Made by a program: the position numbers and the translations under genes. The notes under the pieces were generated by a model. That model searched no databases, was not told where the DNA came from, and worked only from the letters and a program-made list of their open reading frames with translations. From Mesostigma viride (lineage: Eukaryota > Streptophyta > Mesostigmatophyceae > Mesostigmatales > Mesostigmataceae), in contig RPFO01000017.1 in NCBI GenBank assembly GCA_009746045.1, positions 2,662,040-2,726,039 of the forward strand: a stretch of 64,000 nt of DNA, given 5' to 3'. Shown piece after piece: positions 23,211-33,600 of this stretch (position 1 is its first letter; each line of letters starts with the position of its first letter).

Positions 23211-23363
23211 TTGCCCGGCAAACATACGTACCTCGCTGTGTTTTTCCCCATACTGCTCTATCGCCCACTCTATAGCCCGAACTTTTCCACAGGCACTGCA
23301 ATGAAAATGCCCTTCTTTAGCTTGAAAGTCCGAATATCTGGCAGCCTGCATTTCGTCTGCCAT

Positions 23364-23812
23364 TTCTACGCCCGCGCTCCCCCCTTTTTTCGCATCCTTC
23401 GTTTTCGTACGAACTTTTTGTCATTTTTTTTTACCGCCAAAACCTGCATGCACCATGCAGGGTATGTACCCTGTTGACTTTGACCAGGTTTTCCAACATG
23501 ATACGGTGGTCAAATACGGTCAGACAAGTGTCCTATACGGATAGAGTGAAGCTAGATCTTTTCGGAGGTCTAGTTGGTTCCCGCCAAAACCTTCCCGCCA
23601 AATCCCTACAGGGCGCACAATTAACTCATGCCGGACGTGAGGCATGAGAAATTAAACTCGCAGTCGAAATTATCGGCACGAGGACGGTTGAGAGGGGTTA
23701 GCGCTCTGCCGAGGACCTCCTGCACCCCGCCCCCTTGACCGAATCCACCTTGAATCCTCCTCTACCTTCAAGAAGCCATCTCACAGCACGTGACTCCCCT
23801 CGCTGCTGAGAT
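23364..23812. other. flank of the piggyBac relic
   Basis: Contains CTCATGCC and GGCATGAG as an inverted 8-bp pair (23,630-23,653) just after a TTAA, and two CCGCCAAAACCT/CCCGCCAAA motifs. No gene was seen. The TTAA next to the hairpin could be the outer boundary of the piggyBac element, but no partner was found. Confidence 0.35.
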
Positions 23813-24690
23813 GTGGCACTGAGCTGTCTGTGGGCCGCACGCTGGCTGCCATTGAAGCTCCCCGCCACGATCTCCACCGCCACCTCCACGTCCTCCTCGC
23901 CTCCCCCCCCCCCCCCCCCCACCGCCTTCACCAACTCCATCACCGCCCAGCTCCGCGACATCGACAAGCGCCTCCATGCAGGACAACACCATCGCCATCG
24001 AGTGCCTGCAAAACACCCCAGGCCTCACCGCCCAGGCGGTGAAGGACATTGCCGCCAAGCCATGCAGCCCCTGCTGGCCCGGCTGGCGATGCTCCGGCCT
24101 CCCACGCAGACCTGGGCGGACATTCTAAAGCAACACACCACCTCCACCACCTCCACCACCTCCGCCGTACGTCGCAGCACAGCTCAAGCAGCAGACGCTC
24201 GACCCCCGCGGGGAGGCCGAGCTTGACAACTAGCGCAGCGTCATCGTCAATTAAGAACTTCGACCTGGTGGACGGTGAGAATTCCGTAAAGCTTGCACAG
24301 GCGTTTGAGAGAGAAATCCTTGGCCGCATGGGCCTCATTGGTGAAATGAAGCTGGAGGCCCTCCGCCTTCCCCTCTCGCGGGGTAAGGCAGGGGCGCCTC
24401 CGCTTAATTCTGCTAATTTTGAGATCCCGGCGGACAAGATTTCGTTTCTCAGATTCCGCAAGCGCAGCTCGAGAAGACTCACAACACCCTGGATGACGAC
24501 TTGACCCTGGCGCATGCAGCAACAACGGCGAAGGGAGCTATGGCCGACCTACATCCAGCTCCGGCAGACCGCGGCGGGGAAGCCGGTGTACTGGGGCGGC
24601 CATCTACGTGGGCCACAAGCCCTGGCAAGCGACCCCCGCTGCCCCAGCACCTCCAGACAACCCATGCAGCTTAGGGAAATACACAGTAGT
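23813..24690 (+). pseudogene. second LINE ORF1 fragment
   Basis: Plus-strand pieces read RDIDKRLHAMQDNTIAIE-like and KAMQPLLARLAMLRPPTQTWADILK (about 24,050-24,130). QLKQQTLDPRGEAEL and EREILGRMGLIGEMKLEAL follow (24,310-24,360), then LWPTYIQLRQTAAGKPVYW (24,536-24,590). They are in order but in shifting frames with a stop at about 24,228. A 17-bp C run (23,907-23,923) marks one likely frameshift. The pattern resembles LINE ORF1. It does not align closely to the ORF1 at 1,463-2,842 by eye, so it is a different family. Confidence 0.6.
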
Positions 24691-24924
24691 AGTGTAGAAT
24701 AGTAAGGCATAGCCACCGCGTGGCCTTGTACATGATGTACGCCTATTATTACGGGCCCCCGGCTACAAGCTGACTGATGCCTTAGCATTATTTAGCCATG
24801 TACATGTGTGTCTATGATGCGCCACACACCAGATGATGCCTATATAGCTATATTTTGCTGTGCTGTGCCCATGCATGCAGAGAGCTACTCTCTGCTGAGA
24901 AGCCATGCCCTAGCCATTGTTTAA

Positions 24925-25145
24925 TAGCCATGATGACCTTCCACCCCATGCCAGGCCTTTGAGCTCTGATACATCATGGTGGTGCAGGTGCACTTTGTGT
25001 ACCCAGCGGATCTTGTGTAGTTCAGTACACCCTACCCTTGCAGGAAGTAGCCTAGAATGTATTACAAGCCATACATGCCCCTTCTCAGGGATATGTGCTA
25101 CATATATACTCCCAACGGAGTTATGTTCAAGATTAATTAATTAAT
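24925..25145 (+). repeat. hairpin-tailed repeat family, copy A
   Basis: Begins CCACCCCATGCCAGGCCTTTGAG, continues through GTAGCCTAGAATGTATTA and GCCCCTTCTCAGGGATATGTGC, and ends CTCCCAACGGAGTTATGTT followed by an ATTAATTAA tail. The CTCC-CAAC-GGAG hairpin (25,109-25,120) and short tandem tail recall the 3' ends of SINEs and their partner LINEs. Related copies: 26,735-26,885 (minus), 30,003-30,165, 30,420-30,525 and 31,615-31,765. Confidence 0.65.
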
Positions 25146-25227
25146 CAATGGTGAACTGGCCTAACTTGACAATGACTTCAATGATTTTTAGGGTATGGCT
25201 AGGCTCAACTGTTTTAAAGCCTGCACA

Positions 25228-25310
25228 CACTTACAGTCATACCCGCGATACGATAGCCGCCAATTTCAGGGCGTCGTAACTTAACGCGGGTACGTAACTT
25301 AACGGTAGAA
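25228..25310 (+). repeat. possible Tc1/mariner-type terminus
   Basis: TA-CAGTCATACCCGCG at 25,229-25,244 is followed by CGTAACTTAACGCGGG and CGTAACTTAACGG. Mariner-like termini often start CAGT after a TA target. A matching inverted end lies at 38,845-38,884 (reverse complement: CAGTACAGGCATACCCGCG, then TTAAGTTACG). A diverged internal version is at 26,030-26,125. Confidence 0.4.
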
Positions 25311-25438
25311 TTAGGCTAGCAGCCCACCCCCTCCTCCTCTGACGGACTTCTATACGGCAATCGACATCTCTCGTCAAGCTAGCCCGATCCAGCTGCAGCA
25401 TCAAAGTCGCCGAAAGTCCATTTTTCAGGCTAGATATT

Positions 25439-25806
25439 TTGGTCAAGGCCGCCGGTGAGGTATACGCCGGGTGTAGCCACACAGTGCCTGCGCTTTGTAC
25501 CAAAACTACCGTGTTTCAACCCCTAAACCGACAGGACTCGGTAGCGGATCCCTATTTCCAGCCGGCCTCACATTTGCTTGTGGCAAAACAATGGGGACAG
25601 TGCATGGTGAGGGAATGTCCTTCACTGTCAATGGCCTGCATGTCAATGACAATAATAACGTTGCAGCTGACGGCGAGGCATGCGTCCTTGTCAGGGAACG
25701 GGACAACCCGGCCGTGGTAAACAGCGCCTTCCATTTATATCATGGAGGCATTGTCCCCGGCCGAGGTCATTTGCCTTGTCTTTGCCCTTCTGTGCTTTCG
25801 GCATGA
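25439..25806 (+). other. open stretch of unknown origin
   Basis: A plus frame of about 100 codons includes GEGMSFTVNGLHVNDNN and FHLYHGGIVPGRGH. The opposite strand also reads openly (CPHCFATSKCEAG). No motif decides between them, and neither is recognised. It is probably a decayed transposon gene. Confidence 0.2.
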
Positions 25807-26734
25807 CGGTACACTAGTGTGATCAATGTGACTAGCTTGCCTCATTGCAGGCAACCTGCATGCACCTGGCTAAAAGGATTTTTATCAGTTGAGATCAGTT
25901 GTACTTTGCTGCCGAAACGTCACATTGCAAAACCATCACAGTTGGCAGGTTCCTTCGTCCGGACTGGTCCATTTTCGCGGTCAAAAGTGGCCTTACGCCC
26001 AGGTTACGCCTTCAAATTGTTGGGCCATACCCGGGTTAAGTTACGGTGGCACCCAGGCTTAAGTTACGGTCGCCGCCCAAACCTCGGCGTCGTAACCCAA
26101 CGCGGGAACGTAACCTTAACCCGTGTTTTTTTTTTTTTTTAACGCGATATACTGCGTTGTAAGCTGTTTATAGAACACGTCATAACATGATTCGATCTAG
26201 GGAAATTTTTTTTTCATAGTCATGTGTATACTTTCCTGAAAGCCCATTTCCTGAAAGCCCATTAATCAAAGGATTTTTTGAGCTACTCAGACCAACAAAA
26301 TGCTAATTCATTAGAGAGATACACTGGTTTGAATACAGGGGGGTCTGACCATGACCGCGTTTTGTTGACCCTAGGTCACAAGTCATGTGCTTATTCACAA
26401 ATGCATGGTTCATGAAAAAAATCTGGCTTCTTGCACGAGCTATGGGCAACATATGCAGGCTCTGTGAAACAAAACTCAGGCCCATTGGGCCACTGGAGCT
26501 ATTTTTTATTAGTGCTCATTACAATTACAACGCAGTACAACGCAGTGGGAAAAATGAGAGCCCTTCACAACATGACCCAACGACATGAGCCCCATAAACG
26601 GGGATATCATGAGCTACTAGGAGGGTCAAAACGTTGAAAATAGGAGTTGTATAAGTTATACAGCATCAAACATGCATCAAACATGCATCAAACATCATGA
26701 CTGGATGACATTGAATTGAATTGAATTGAATTGA

Positions 26735-26885
26735 ATTGTAACATAACTCCGTTGGGAGTATATGTAGCACATAGCCCAGAGAAGGGGCATATGGCCTATC
26801 ATACATTCTAGGCTACTTCATGCAAGGGTGGGAATGTAAGCTACCCCTGCTCTAGGTGCACCAGGGCACCTGCACCCTCATGGTC
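26735..26885 (-). repeat. hairpin-tailed repeat family, copy B
   Basis: Inverted relative to copy A. It has the same GCCTAGAATGTAT, GCCCCTTCTC and CTCCCAACGGAG core (26,747-26,758, complement). Its tail is (AATTC)n, read on plus as TTGAA repeats at 26,711-26,739. A different tail repeat on otherwise similar copies is expected of retroposed sequences. Confidence 0.65.
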
Positions 26886-27472
26886 TATCACGCTATGCCC
26901 GGGTAAGGGGGGGAGCATGCCTGTGAGGGAGGAAGATCATCATGGCTATACAAGAGCTAGGACATGGCTTCTCGACAGAGAGCATCTCTCTGCCGGCATG
27001 GCATAGCATGGCTCAATTCTTAATGCAACATCCATGGGGGTCCCGTTATAGGCAGGGCTTGGCTAAATTCTGTAGACAACATCCATGGGGGCCATTATGG
27101 GCGCACATGCGCGTGGGCCACATGCTAGGCTAAGCCTGACTAATCTACACTACTGGTATGAATTCCCTAGTCTGGGGTGGCAGGAGGGGGCTGCCAGGGC
27201 TTGTGGTCAACGTGGATGACCGCCCCCCTCCAGTATACCGGCTTCCCCCTGGATGACATTATATGACTGAATCAGGCAGCCATAGCCAAAGCATCATCCA
27301 CTCTCACAACGTGTTGAGCACATGCCTCGTGGGAAGGGAGGCACTGGGTTTTCATTCCATAACGTGTGCAATCCTGAAAGAAAGAGGCATGTGTAATGCA
27401 AGGCTTGGATAGGTTGAGTGATCCATGAGCTTACATGCAGGCAAAGATGACGCTGGAATCACATGCTAGCAA
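26886..27472. other. spacer, nothing recognised
   Basis: Two near-repeats of CAACATCCATGGGGG (27,029 and 27,079) about 50 bp apart; otherwise no gene or element end. Confidence 0.4.
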
Positions 27473-27979
27473 CACTATACTTTTCGTCCGAGGGTAGTAA
27501 AAAGGATCCGAGGCGTAAATTACGAGGTCTTATCTTACTACCTAGATCCGAGGCGTGAGATCCAACGCCGTAATCATTACTACCTATCATCCTACGTAGT
27601 AATTTTACTAGCCGTAAGTAAGAGTAACGTTACGACTGCACATCTTTGGTAGTACATTACCGACAGAGTAAATTACCGCGACGGGTCTTGGTTGGTAATC
27701 TACCACCTGTAGATTAGGTGCCAGTGATCCGATGCTGTAAGATACGTTTCAGTAAGTTACTTCGGGGATCTTTGCCTGTACACGGCCAGATGGATAATTA
27801 TATTGTAATGGAGAAGTGGGAGAACGTGCGTGTCTATTAGCAAATGCAGCGAAATATAAAAATGTAGTTATCAGCCTTTTTCGCCTATTCAGCAGTTGTC
27901 GTTGTCGGCCGTTGTCAGTAAGCGGCTATAGATTATGTGTGCTGGGGCCGGTGAAAAGACGCTAGCAAAGTTCGTCTGA

Positions 27980-28091
27980 ATGGCGTCCAATAGAGGGGAT
28001 TTTATTGTTAGTGGATTGTTGGACGAGGAGAAGGCGAGGTTGCTGGCGGAGAATGCGAAAGAGCAGAGGGAAGCAGCGGAAGCCGTGCGTG
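27980..28091 (+). CDS. possible first exon of the CACTA no. 2 gene
   Basis: MASNRGDFIVSGLLDEEKAR then a helical Glu/Lys/Arg stretch (ENAKEQREAAEA). GCC|GTGCGT at about 28,085 and TGAG|GTAACG at about 28,101 are candidate donors. The join to 28,386 is not resolved: phases do not fit without another exon. Confidence 0.35.
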
Positions 28092-28385
28092 GAAGATGAG
28101 GTAACGGGATGGAGTGTGGGCCCTGGCTTCTGGTTATGAAATGATGGCGGTTGCAGGCCAGCCGTGCTCGCTGGTAATGGGTGCGTGGTGTTGAAATCCA
28201 AGTTCTGCGCGTATTCTGTTTTTTGGTCAATGATTGAAGGGATGTCGCCTTGTTTTATTTTTGTGCATCTGCGTCCCGTCGTGACTGCCTCGTCATGGAC
28301 GCCCAGGGGTAGAAGTTCGAACGAGGGAATGATTTTTCAAACGCCTGGATATGTTATGATAGTACGAATAAATGGTAATGGGTAG

Positions 28386-29089
28386 AGGCGGCCAAAATTT
28401 TGTTGGAAGTGTGCCAACGCCGCACATACGACTTGAACAACCCTAGGTATCTTAGGAAAAGGAAACACGGATACGTCGGAGTGGAGGAAGAGGAAGACGA
28501 TGACGATGGTGAAGACGGAGAGGTTTACAATGGAGGCCTTGAGAATGGGGAGACATTGAAGCAGGAGAGCAGGGTAGCGGTGAGTGGCCCGTCATGAATT
28601 ACATTGTGGTTGCAGTTGTTAGCGAGGCGTGTTGATTGCTTCTTGCCGCGGGTAATCGCTAGCGTGCATAACCTTCTTTTTTCAACAGGTGTTCTGGTGC
28701 ATTGACTGCCGCAAAGCAATTCATGGGACTGATTATGTGCCTATCATGCCGTTTGGGAATCATACATTGCCAACATTTCGTGTTTAGAAGGCGCGCCTTC
28801 AGAAGCATATTCAGCACCGCACGAGCCAGGTGCTGAAGGCGTGCTTGGAGAGGAAGGGGTATAAAGTGCGCATGACCGCATCGAAGAAGAAGAAGCAGCA
28901 GGAATCGGGCAAGACCATGATAACCGAGCCAGGATTGGCTTTCGTGCATGCAGTACATGGTGCGGCGCAGGCAGTGAATGCTGCATCGATTGCAGCGGTG
29001 CAGCCTGTGGCCATGGCGGTGCAGGGCGCGGGTCCTGAAGTGTGGGCGTTGGCGAAGCAGATTCACGATGCTGTCATGGCCACGTTGTG
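28386..29089 (+). CDS. transposon gene with one in-frame TAG
   Basis: Exon 28,386-28,579 reads ILLEVCQRRTYDLNNPRYLRK, then an acidic VEEEEDDDDGEDGE run, and ends GCG|GTGAGT. Exon 28,689-29,089 starts after TTTTTTCAACAG in the same phase with VFWCIDCRKAIHGTDYVPIM. TAG at 28,785-28,787 interrupts, but the frame continues for 100 codons: QKHIQHRTSQVLKACLERKGYK, a KKKKQQ basic patch, then an Ala/Val-rich end and TGA. The Cx2C (WCIDC) hints at a zinc site. No family is recognised. The single stop means either a young pseudogene, a sequencing error or readthrough. Confidence 0.45.
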
Positions 29090-29164
29090 AAGCCAAGGAA
29101 TGGGTGTTGGTTCCAGTCAGGTGCCTCGCCCGGAGGAAGCTTTTCTGCTGTAAGCAGAGGTGCG

Positions 29165-29262
29165 GCATCAAGCATTTGCAATCGCCATGAGAGCAGTGGA
29201 GATGTCAGCGGCATGAAGCATTTGCAATCGCCATGAGAGCAGTGGAGATGTCTGCGGCATTG
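29165..29262. repeat. 46-bp tandem duplication
   Basis: AGCATTTGCAATCGCCATGA starts at 29,171 and again at 29,217; the two copies differ by a few bases. It lies just after the stop of the gene above. Confidence 0.85.
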
Positions 29263-29269
29263 GGAGATC

Positions 29270-29870
29270 TGCAGACAATTGCAGGAGGACATTGTGCGGT
29301 ACGCTTGTAGGGTGTAAGCTGTGTTGTTCCGCTCGCTAATGGACATGTGCCCCTGTAACCTCTTCCAGGCTAGTATCTGCTATCCACCTCTTCAGGCTTG
29401 AAAAGTAAATTGCTGTACGGTTCACAATTGGCATGGCTTGACATGCACGCGTCCTTGACTGTGGTCTGCATGGGTTTGGGGTTTAGCGGTTTACATCAGA
29501 CTCTGCTGTGTATCTGCTTAATCAGCCGACGTGTCACATGGGGACAGCAACGGCGCTGGGATGCAGCCCGGTGTGAATGCGAGTAAGGTACGCGCTGGCA
29601 TGCATGGCGGATGGGGCGTGGAAGCCACGACCCACGTTTTTGTGTGTGCACGGGGGGCTAGGGGGCAAGTCGTTGTGTTGCTGCCATCCATATGGCCATG
29701 GATATGCGGGAAGCTTTCCCTGTACCCATACTTAATGATGCATGGACTGGTTGTGACAGCCAAGGGTTTAGCTGTCGTGGGTTTGCTGAGTGATCATGGC
29801 AGTCTGCTAGGCTGGTGCTAGAACAGCCATAGCGCGGTTACTGCTATGTCTTGCCCGTGCTAACTGATGC
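29270..29870. other. no gene recognised
   Basis: Open plus frames of 60-96 codons (for example from 29,531) show no motif and mixed codon content. TGTAA occurs at 29,354-29,358, which could serve as a poly-A signal for the upstream gene. Confidence 0.35.
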
Positions 29871-29874
29871 TGCA

Positions 29875-30004
29875 GCCATGCGTGGAGCGCGAATCGTCCC
29901 GTGAGGAGAAGGAGGAGGCGGGGCCGGTGCACCCATGGGCAGGGCCGGAGAAGAAGGACGCGGAGCACCCAGTGTGGGAGAAGGAGAAGGCGGGGAAGCA
30001 CTGA
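29875..30004 (+). CDS. possible terminal exon, charged peptide
   Basis: After GATGCTGCAG the frame reads CVERESSREEKEEAGPVHPW and PEKKDAEHPVWEKEKAGKH, stop TGA at 30,002. It is 43 codons, rich in Glu/Lys. An acceptor-like CTGCAG supports an exon; no donor partner was identified. Confidence 0.25.
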
Positions 30005-30165
30005 AGCTCCACCCCATGTCAGGCCTCTAGTATAGGTGCCAGTTAACTAAACCCATGCACGTGCAGGTTGTAGCTCAGAATGTATTTAAAATCATATGCC
30101 CCTTTTCAGGTATATGTGTAACAGTGACTCCCAACGGATATATGTTCCTAATTTATTAAATTCTT
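30003..30165 (+). repeat. hairpin-tailed repeat family, copy C
   Basis: Starts CTCCACCCCATGTCAGGCC like copy A. It keeps ATGCCCCTTTTCAGGTATATGTG and ACTCCCAACGGATATATG, then an ATTTATTAA tail. A partial inverted copy follows at 30,195-30,245 (GGGGAGTACATGTAACGC...GAGAAGGGG). Confidence 0.6.
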
Positions 30166-30179
30166 ACTGAATAATTGTT

Positions 30180-30410
30180 GTCTTTATGAACCCATGAAGA
30201 GCAAAGCCCGGTGGGGAGTACATGTAACGCATTACCACGAGAAGGGGTCCCCACACCGCATTTCTTCGCTCTCTGTTCCTATGCAGAACAAGAAGAGGTG
30301 GAAGACCAATGTCCCGGCTCACACGCCAGCCCATGTGGGTAAGCCCCCTCCCCCAAAGCGGAAGGGGCGCTTTGGGGAGAAGTGTAGTGAGGATTTTGTA
30401 GACTAGATAG
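30180..30410 (+). other. short open frame, unknown
   Basis: A 70-codon frame from 30,194 (KARWGVHVTHYHEKGS...) overlaps the inverted partial copy of the hairpin-tailed repeat, so it is probably not a gene. Confidence 0.15.
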
Positions 30411-30419
30411 CTTAGAGTT

Positions 30420-30525
30420 AGCTTATTTCGATGTTGCGGCTTGACCCACCTCTACCCATTCAGCAAGGAATATGCATGTGCTGCATGATCTCCCAACGGA
30501 GGCATGTTATAATTTTATTTGATTC
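30420..30525 (+). repeat. hairpin-tailed repeat family, copy D
   Basis: Only the 3' part is clear: GATCTCCCAACGGAGGCATGTTATAATTTTATTTGATTC (hairpin at 30,490-30,501). Confidence 0.5.
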
Positions 30526-30865
30526 TTTAATGTAGTGTCTTGGGGCATGATGCAGATGAGATTTGTAACTTCCGTGTAATTATGTTTCTAAAGAGATTAG
30601 CATAGTACTCTAAACATGCCCATGCGCATGACACGCAAGTACTAACTTACTTACACCAGACCTGGCAATAAACAAGCATTGATGGGATGGACCCAGCGAT
30701 ACATAATGGGCGTGCATGCGTAAAAAATATACACTATGCATGGCCCAATGGGCATGCATTCAAATAATTACAAATGAAGGCCGCCATGAGAGCACTGAAG
30801 CTAAACCAGACCGGGCCACAATTAACCCTCCAGCACCAAAGTTCCACTGCATCATGTAAGACAAG

Positions 30866-31394
30866 CCATCCATCCATCCATCCATCCATCCATCCATCCA
30901 TCCATCCATCCATCCATCCATCCATCCATCCATCCATCCATCCATCCATCCATCCATCCATCCATCCATCCATCCATCCATCCATCCATCCATCCATCCA
31001 TCCATCCATCCATCCATCCATCCATCCATCCATCCATCCATCCATCCATCCATCCATCCATCCATCCATCCATCCATCCATCCATCCATCCATCCATCCA
31101 TCCATCCATCCATCCATCCATCCATCCATCCATCCATCCATCCATCCATCCATCCATCCATCCATCCATCCATCCATCCATCCATCCATCCATCCATCCA
31201 TCCATCCATCCATCCATCCATCCATCCATCCATCCATCCATCCATCCATCCATCCATCCATCCATCCATCCATCCATCCATCCATCCATCCATCCATCCA
31301 TCCATCCATCCATCCATCCATCCATCCATCCATCCATCCATCCATCCATCCATCCATCCATCCATCCATCCATCCATCCATCCATCCATCCATC
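30866..31394. repeat. (ATCC)n microsatellite, 529 bp
   Basis: About 132 uninterrupted ATCC units. Open frames of up to 219 codons across it (Ile-His-Pro-Ser or Met-Asp-Gly-Trp) are artefacts of the repeat. Confidence 0.98.
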
Positions 31395-31614
31395 GGGGTA
31401 TAGTCCTAGTACAGCCATGCTACGTCCTGGCTATGATGAGATTACTTGCCCACGCTCCTAGTGTTATGCCATGCTCACATGAGTCTTATTGCACCCACAG
31501 ATTGCCGGATCGTTAGCGTGTCCGTTTAGCTAGCGTTCCCGAATGCAGCTGTGGCATGCCTTAGGCATGAAGGAGAGTGGGGGTCTCTGCCCTTTCTCCT
31601 GTTGTGCACACACA

Positions 31615-31765
31615 GGCATTAAAAGCACTTCGGTGCTCCGTGACTCCCCAACGGGAGCACGTGTTTAAATAATTAATTAATGAATGAATCGGGGTTAACT
31701 AATGCTCCTTGACTCCCTAATGGGGGCATGAGTTTAATAAATGAATTAAGTAGTTAGTTAATAAA
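31615..31765 (+). repeat. hairpin-tailed repeat family, copies E and F in tandem
   Basis: GTGACTCCCCAACGGGAGCACG...TTAAATAATTAATTAATGAATG, then TTGACTCCCTAATGGGGGCATGAGTTTAATAAATGAATTAAG. The stem sequence varies but pairing is largely kept. A duplicated 3' tail. Confidence 0.6.
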
Positions 31766-32865
31766 TCAGGTTGATTCAGATGAGGTCCCTGCTGGTTCCT
31801 TGTGGACTGGCCAGCCAGGGAGATATCTTCTTACATGGTCAGGCCCTTGCCGACCATGTAACAACCTGTTAGGCGACGCAGTGGCCAACATTGGACATAC
31901 CGCCATATGTTTGTCTCCGCGATATGATTTTAGCTGACATGCAGAGCACAGACACTGTTGGCGTCATCCGCTCAACCCCTCTTATTCATACATGGGACCT
32001 CGGATATGTAGGATTAGTAGCGTTGCCCAGGCGGACATTGTCAAAGACTACGACCCCCCAGTTGTGGGTCCTAGGAAATTTAACAAGCATGATTGTCTCC
32101 TTGTTGATAGGCATTAATTCATCCTTGATGATAGGCATTGCTTGCGTGCAAGATTAGCTCGAGGCCCATATTTTAGACTACTAGCTGAGCTGTGGACATA
32201 CATGTAGTTATTGACGTCTTGACGGATATTGACGTCTTGGGGGACTTCCACTATATCTTCTTTGGGGAATTCAGAGATCCCGGTCCCCCAACATGGACAT
32301 GAGACTAATTAAAATCAATTAATCAATGTCATGAATAGAGCGCGTTCATGACGTTCAGTCATGAACAGAGCCCTAACCTTAAACACATAAGAAAACAATT
32401 ATGGCGGGCCATGTGACCAATGTAAGAAGCTTAGCCCCCAAACATATTGTTGTCTCACGTAATGAATCACTTGCTGATCAACAAATCGATGGTTATCTCA
32501 TAGGCACAATGTACCTCTGACCATCATTGCTGGCCCATGCATGCATGCACCAATGGCAGCCTACATGACACATACATCGCTTATTTGCCATGTAAAAAAT
32601 GCGACAAAGTGTCCATATAGGTACTCATAGATTAGCACAAATTCCTTAGCACGATGTGGACAACTTTACTTAACGGTGAAAGCCTGTCTCGCCCTTATTG
32701 CCTTGAGGGTTCCCGGCGATAGGTCCTGTCTGTTGGTCGACATTTTTCTTTTGCAGCTGGCCATCGTCGGTAGGTATGAATGATCTCGATGCTAGCAATT
32801 ACGATGATGATACCCGAGGTAGTCTATACCTAGGATCGAGAGCTTCTTCTTGTATGGCAATGCCG
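31766..32865. other. no gene recognised
   Basis: AT-richer sequence with a GGTCAGGCCC...ACATG inverted motif at 31,835-31,860 and repeated TTGACGTCTTGACGGATATTGACGTCTTG at 32,211-32,240. A short plus frame (31,891-32,157) has no motif. Confidence 0.35.
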
Positions 32866-33600
32866 GCAGTTAACTATTACTCCGAATAAAGAGTTAAGAG
32901 GTTGGCCCTCGGCAGTCGGCATGGTGATCACGGAGCGATGACGGGGCGATGACGGGGCGATGACGGGGCGTTGACGCGCGTGATGAATAGGATCTGTTTG
33001 ACAGGCGGCGGCTATTGGTAATATAGATTGTTGATTAAGAGAAGAGTTTAGATGTTGGCCCGTGGGCGATGACGGTGACGGCGTCACCGTCATCGCCCTC
33101 GACGGGCGTCATGAATACGACCTTTTTGATATGCGGCGGCTATTGGTAATATAGGTCGTTGACTACTACTCCGAATACAAATGTAAAGAGTTAAGAGGTT
33201 GGCCCTCGGCTGGCTCGGCATGGCGATCACGGGGCGATGACGGGGCGATGACGGGGCGTTGACGCGCGTGATGAATAGGATCTGTTTGATAGGCGGCGGC
33301 TATTGGTAATATAGATTGTTGATTAAGAGAAGAGTTTAGATGTTGGCCCGTCGAGGGCGATGACGGTGACGACCGTCACCGTCATCGCCCTCGACGGGCG
33401 TGATGATAAGCCCATGTTTGATATGCGGCAGCTATTGGTAGTATAGGTCGTTGACTATCACTCCGAATAAAGAGTTAACAGGTTAAGGCCCTCGGCCGGG
33501 CGATGACGGGGCGATGACGGGGCGTTGACGCTCGTGATGAATAGGACCTGTTTGATAGGCGGCGGCTATTGCTAATATATAGGTCGGATATTTGTGTACC
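32866..33600. repeat. 300-bp tandem repeat with GATGACGGGGC core
   Basis: Two full copies and a partial one share GAGTTAAGAGGTTGGCCCTCGG, (GCGATGACGGG)n, TGATGAATAGGATCTGTTTGA and GCGGCGGCTATTGGTAATATA. Each copy ends in a long palindrome built from GGGCGATGACGGTGACG. Confidence 0.9.
33346..33399. repeat. 54-bp near-perfect palindrome
   Basis: Two 26-bp arms (GCCCGTCGAGGGCGATGACG... and its complement) are separated by 2 bp. A shorter version is at 33,064-33,099. Such palindromes can extrude cruciforms. Confidence 0.9.

Larger units (their letters stand above)
19560..23363 (-). pseudogene. decayed piggyBac-type transposase, interrupted by a hAT element
   Basis: The minus strand shows piggyBac features in order. 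A start exon (23,222-23,363; MADEMQAARYSDF..., HCSACGKV) ends at GCAAG|GTAGTG. An acidic basic-patch N-terminus begins about 21,741. SPLTGAACYIKTFPLP is near 21,230, MPQKRFEQIARFLHALP near 20,890 and ALDERSIPTRHKM near 20,715 (catalytic Asp region). ALNDKTGYLIKW lies near 20,620, and the C-terminal cross-brace zinc finger reads CANCAARNLGRKHKTSVMCEHC...CFGLFH (19,600-19,740). Frame changes at many points make it inactive. A hAT-type element is inserted in its first intron or at the splice junction. TTAA flanks and terminal repeats were not established. Confidence 0.7.

Noticed and set aside
30734-31418. Long frames of Met-Asp-Gly-Trp or Ile-His-Pro-Ser
   Set aside because: Pure (ATCC)n microsatellite; no start context, conservation or variation at codon third positions.
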